From assembly GCA_934255105.1 (NCBI GenBank), contig CAKQNH010000025.1, forward strand, positions 1 to 16,404: DNA of 16,404 nucleotides, read 5' to 3'. The notes below the pieces were generated by a model. The model made no database searches. It was not told where the DNA came from and was given only the letters and a program-made list of their open reading frames with translations. The position numbers were made by a program, and so were the translations under genes. Source of the stretch: an uncultured Pirellulaceae bacterium. Its GTDB lineage: Bacteria; Planctomycetota; Planctomycetia; Pirellulales; Pirellulaceae. Numbering within the stretch: position 1 is the first letter of the stretch; each line of letters opens with the position of its first letter. Below, in pieces: positions 16,040 to 16,404 of this stretch.

Positions 16040-16064
16040 GAGTGGATCCTGTGCGATGTGCAAT

Positions 16065-16106
16065 TTAACGAAATCTCTTGGTGAGTTAATGAAATCTCTT
16101 GGTGAG
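16065..16106. repeat. 21-bp tandem duplication at the 5' end of the aminotransferase gene
   Basis: Two copies of a 21-bp unit (TTAAYGAAATCTCTTGGTGAG on the plus strand, shown with its single variable base) lie at 16065-16085 and 16086-16106. They differ at one position, C against T. Being a multiple of 3, the duplication adds seven residues if the upstream GTG at 16126 is used. It lies just upstream of the preferred start at 16039, so it is more likely in the untranslated leader. Confidence 0.88.
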
Positions 16107-16126
16107 CAGAGCACCGAGTAGGCCAC

Positions 16127-16404
16127 CGAGCAGAGCGACCGTCAGAGCATCGGTTGGAGCGACGAACGACGGCGAACAATGCATGGCCGAGATGAGCAAT
16201 TCTAACATCGCAGGGGGCCGGCGTCAGCTTAGTTCACCATTTGTACTAAGAGCCTAACGCTGGGGACATCGACTTAATTATTGACGCGTTTTGCAGGTGG
16301 ACCGACTTTGGAGTGCTGCGACTCGTCGTAGCTTTGGCGGTGACTACGGAGCGGGAAGGATTTATACGGTGGAGGCTGGTTCGGCGGCAGTCTGGCTTGA
16401 GATA
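16127..16404. other. Region upstream of the aminotransferase gene, with a dispersed-repeat hairpin
   Basis: I see no gene. It probably carries the promoter of the minus-strand aminotransferase transcript. The segment from about 16302 (GACTTTGGAGTGCTGCGACT and onward) resembles a short dispersed repeat familiar from planctomycete and verrucomicrobial genomes. It folds as GCTGCGAC/GTCGTAGC with one G-T pair at 16315-16332. The plus frame open from a GTG at 16297 to the window end reads through this repeat and is not taken as a gene. Confidence 0.5.

Noticed and set aside
15443..16084. 213-codon plus-strand open frame
   Set aside because: It is antisense to the PLP aminotransferase, which carries the catalytic motifs; no domain is recognisable in the plus frame.
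16297..16404. Start of a plus-strand gene running off the right edge
   Set aside because: The open frame passes straight through a dispersed hairpin repeat, and its translation is typical of repeat-derived false genes; too short to support.

Overview
The window looks like a piece of a planctomycete chromosome, most likely a Pirellulaceae-type (Rhodopirellula/Blastopirellula-like) bacterium. The signs are moderately GC-rich DNA, an enlarged planctomycete-style Lgt, a secreted ThuA-domain protein, a fused secreted esterase/beta-propeller protein, and many short hairpin or tandem repeats in the gaps. The taxonomic call is inference from style; no marker gene is present.

Layout, left to right. 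1-191 is an array of 28-bp hairpin repeats that continues off the left edge. Next come a secreted ThuA-like protein (minus, 233-1243) and anthranilate synthase component I (trpE, minus, 1623-3191). Divergent from trpE is a secreted esterase fused to an SMP-30-like propeller (plus, 3428-5236). A 300-bp non-coding gap with direct repeats separates it from a convergent three-gene operon on the minus strand, 11179 down to 5537. This operon encodes jetA (DUF3375 kleisin-like), jetB (DUF4194 MukE/MksE-like) and jetC (SMC/MksB-like ATPase), joined by 4-bp and 8-bp overlaps. These are the loop-extruding core of a type I Wadjet (MksBEF) complex. The nuclease subunit JetD/MksG, normally encoded just after jetC, is absent: nothing longer than the 300-bp gap lies between jetC and the opposing gene. 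Divergent from jetA is a small degenerate receiver-domain protein (plus, 11416-11796).

The right third carries three minus-strand genes that may be co-transcribed. They are a PLP aminotransferase of the alanine/serine-glyoxylate family (14846-16039), a GlcD-type FAD glycolate oxidase (13181-14650) and lgt (11834-13120). The first two fit one pathway: GlcD makes glyoxylate from glycolate and the aminotransferase converts glyoxylate to glycine. Lgt is unrelated in function; it lipidates prolipoproteins in the membrane and carries a PDZ-like insert plus an N-terminal membrane extension.

The most notable items are the nuclease-less JetABC operon, which could be a chromosome condensin, a Wadjet with JetD encoded elsewhere, or a variant using another effector, and the hairpin array at the left edge, whose stems show compensatory base changes.
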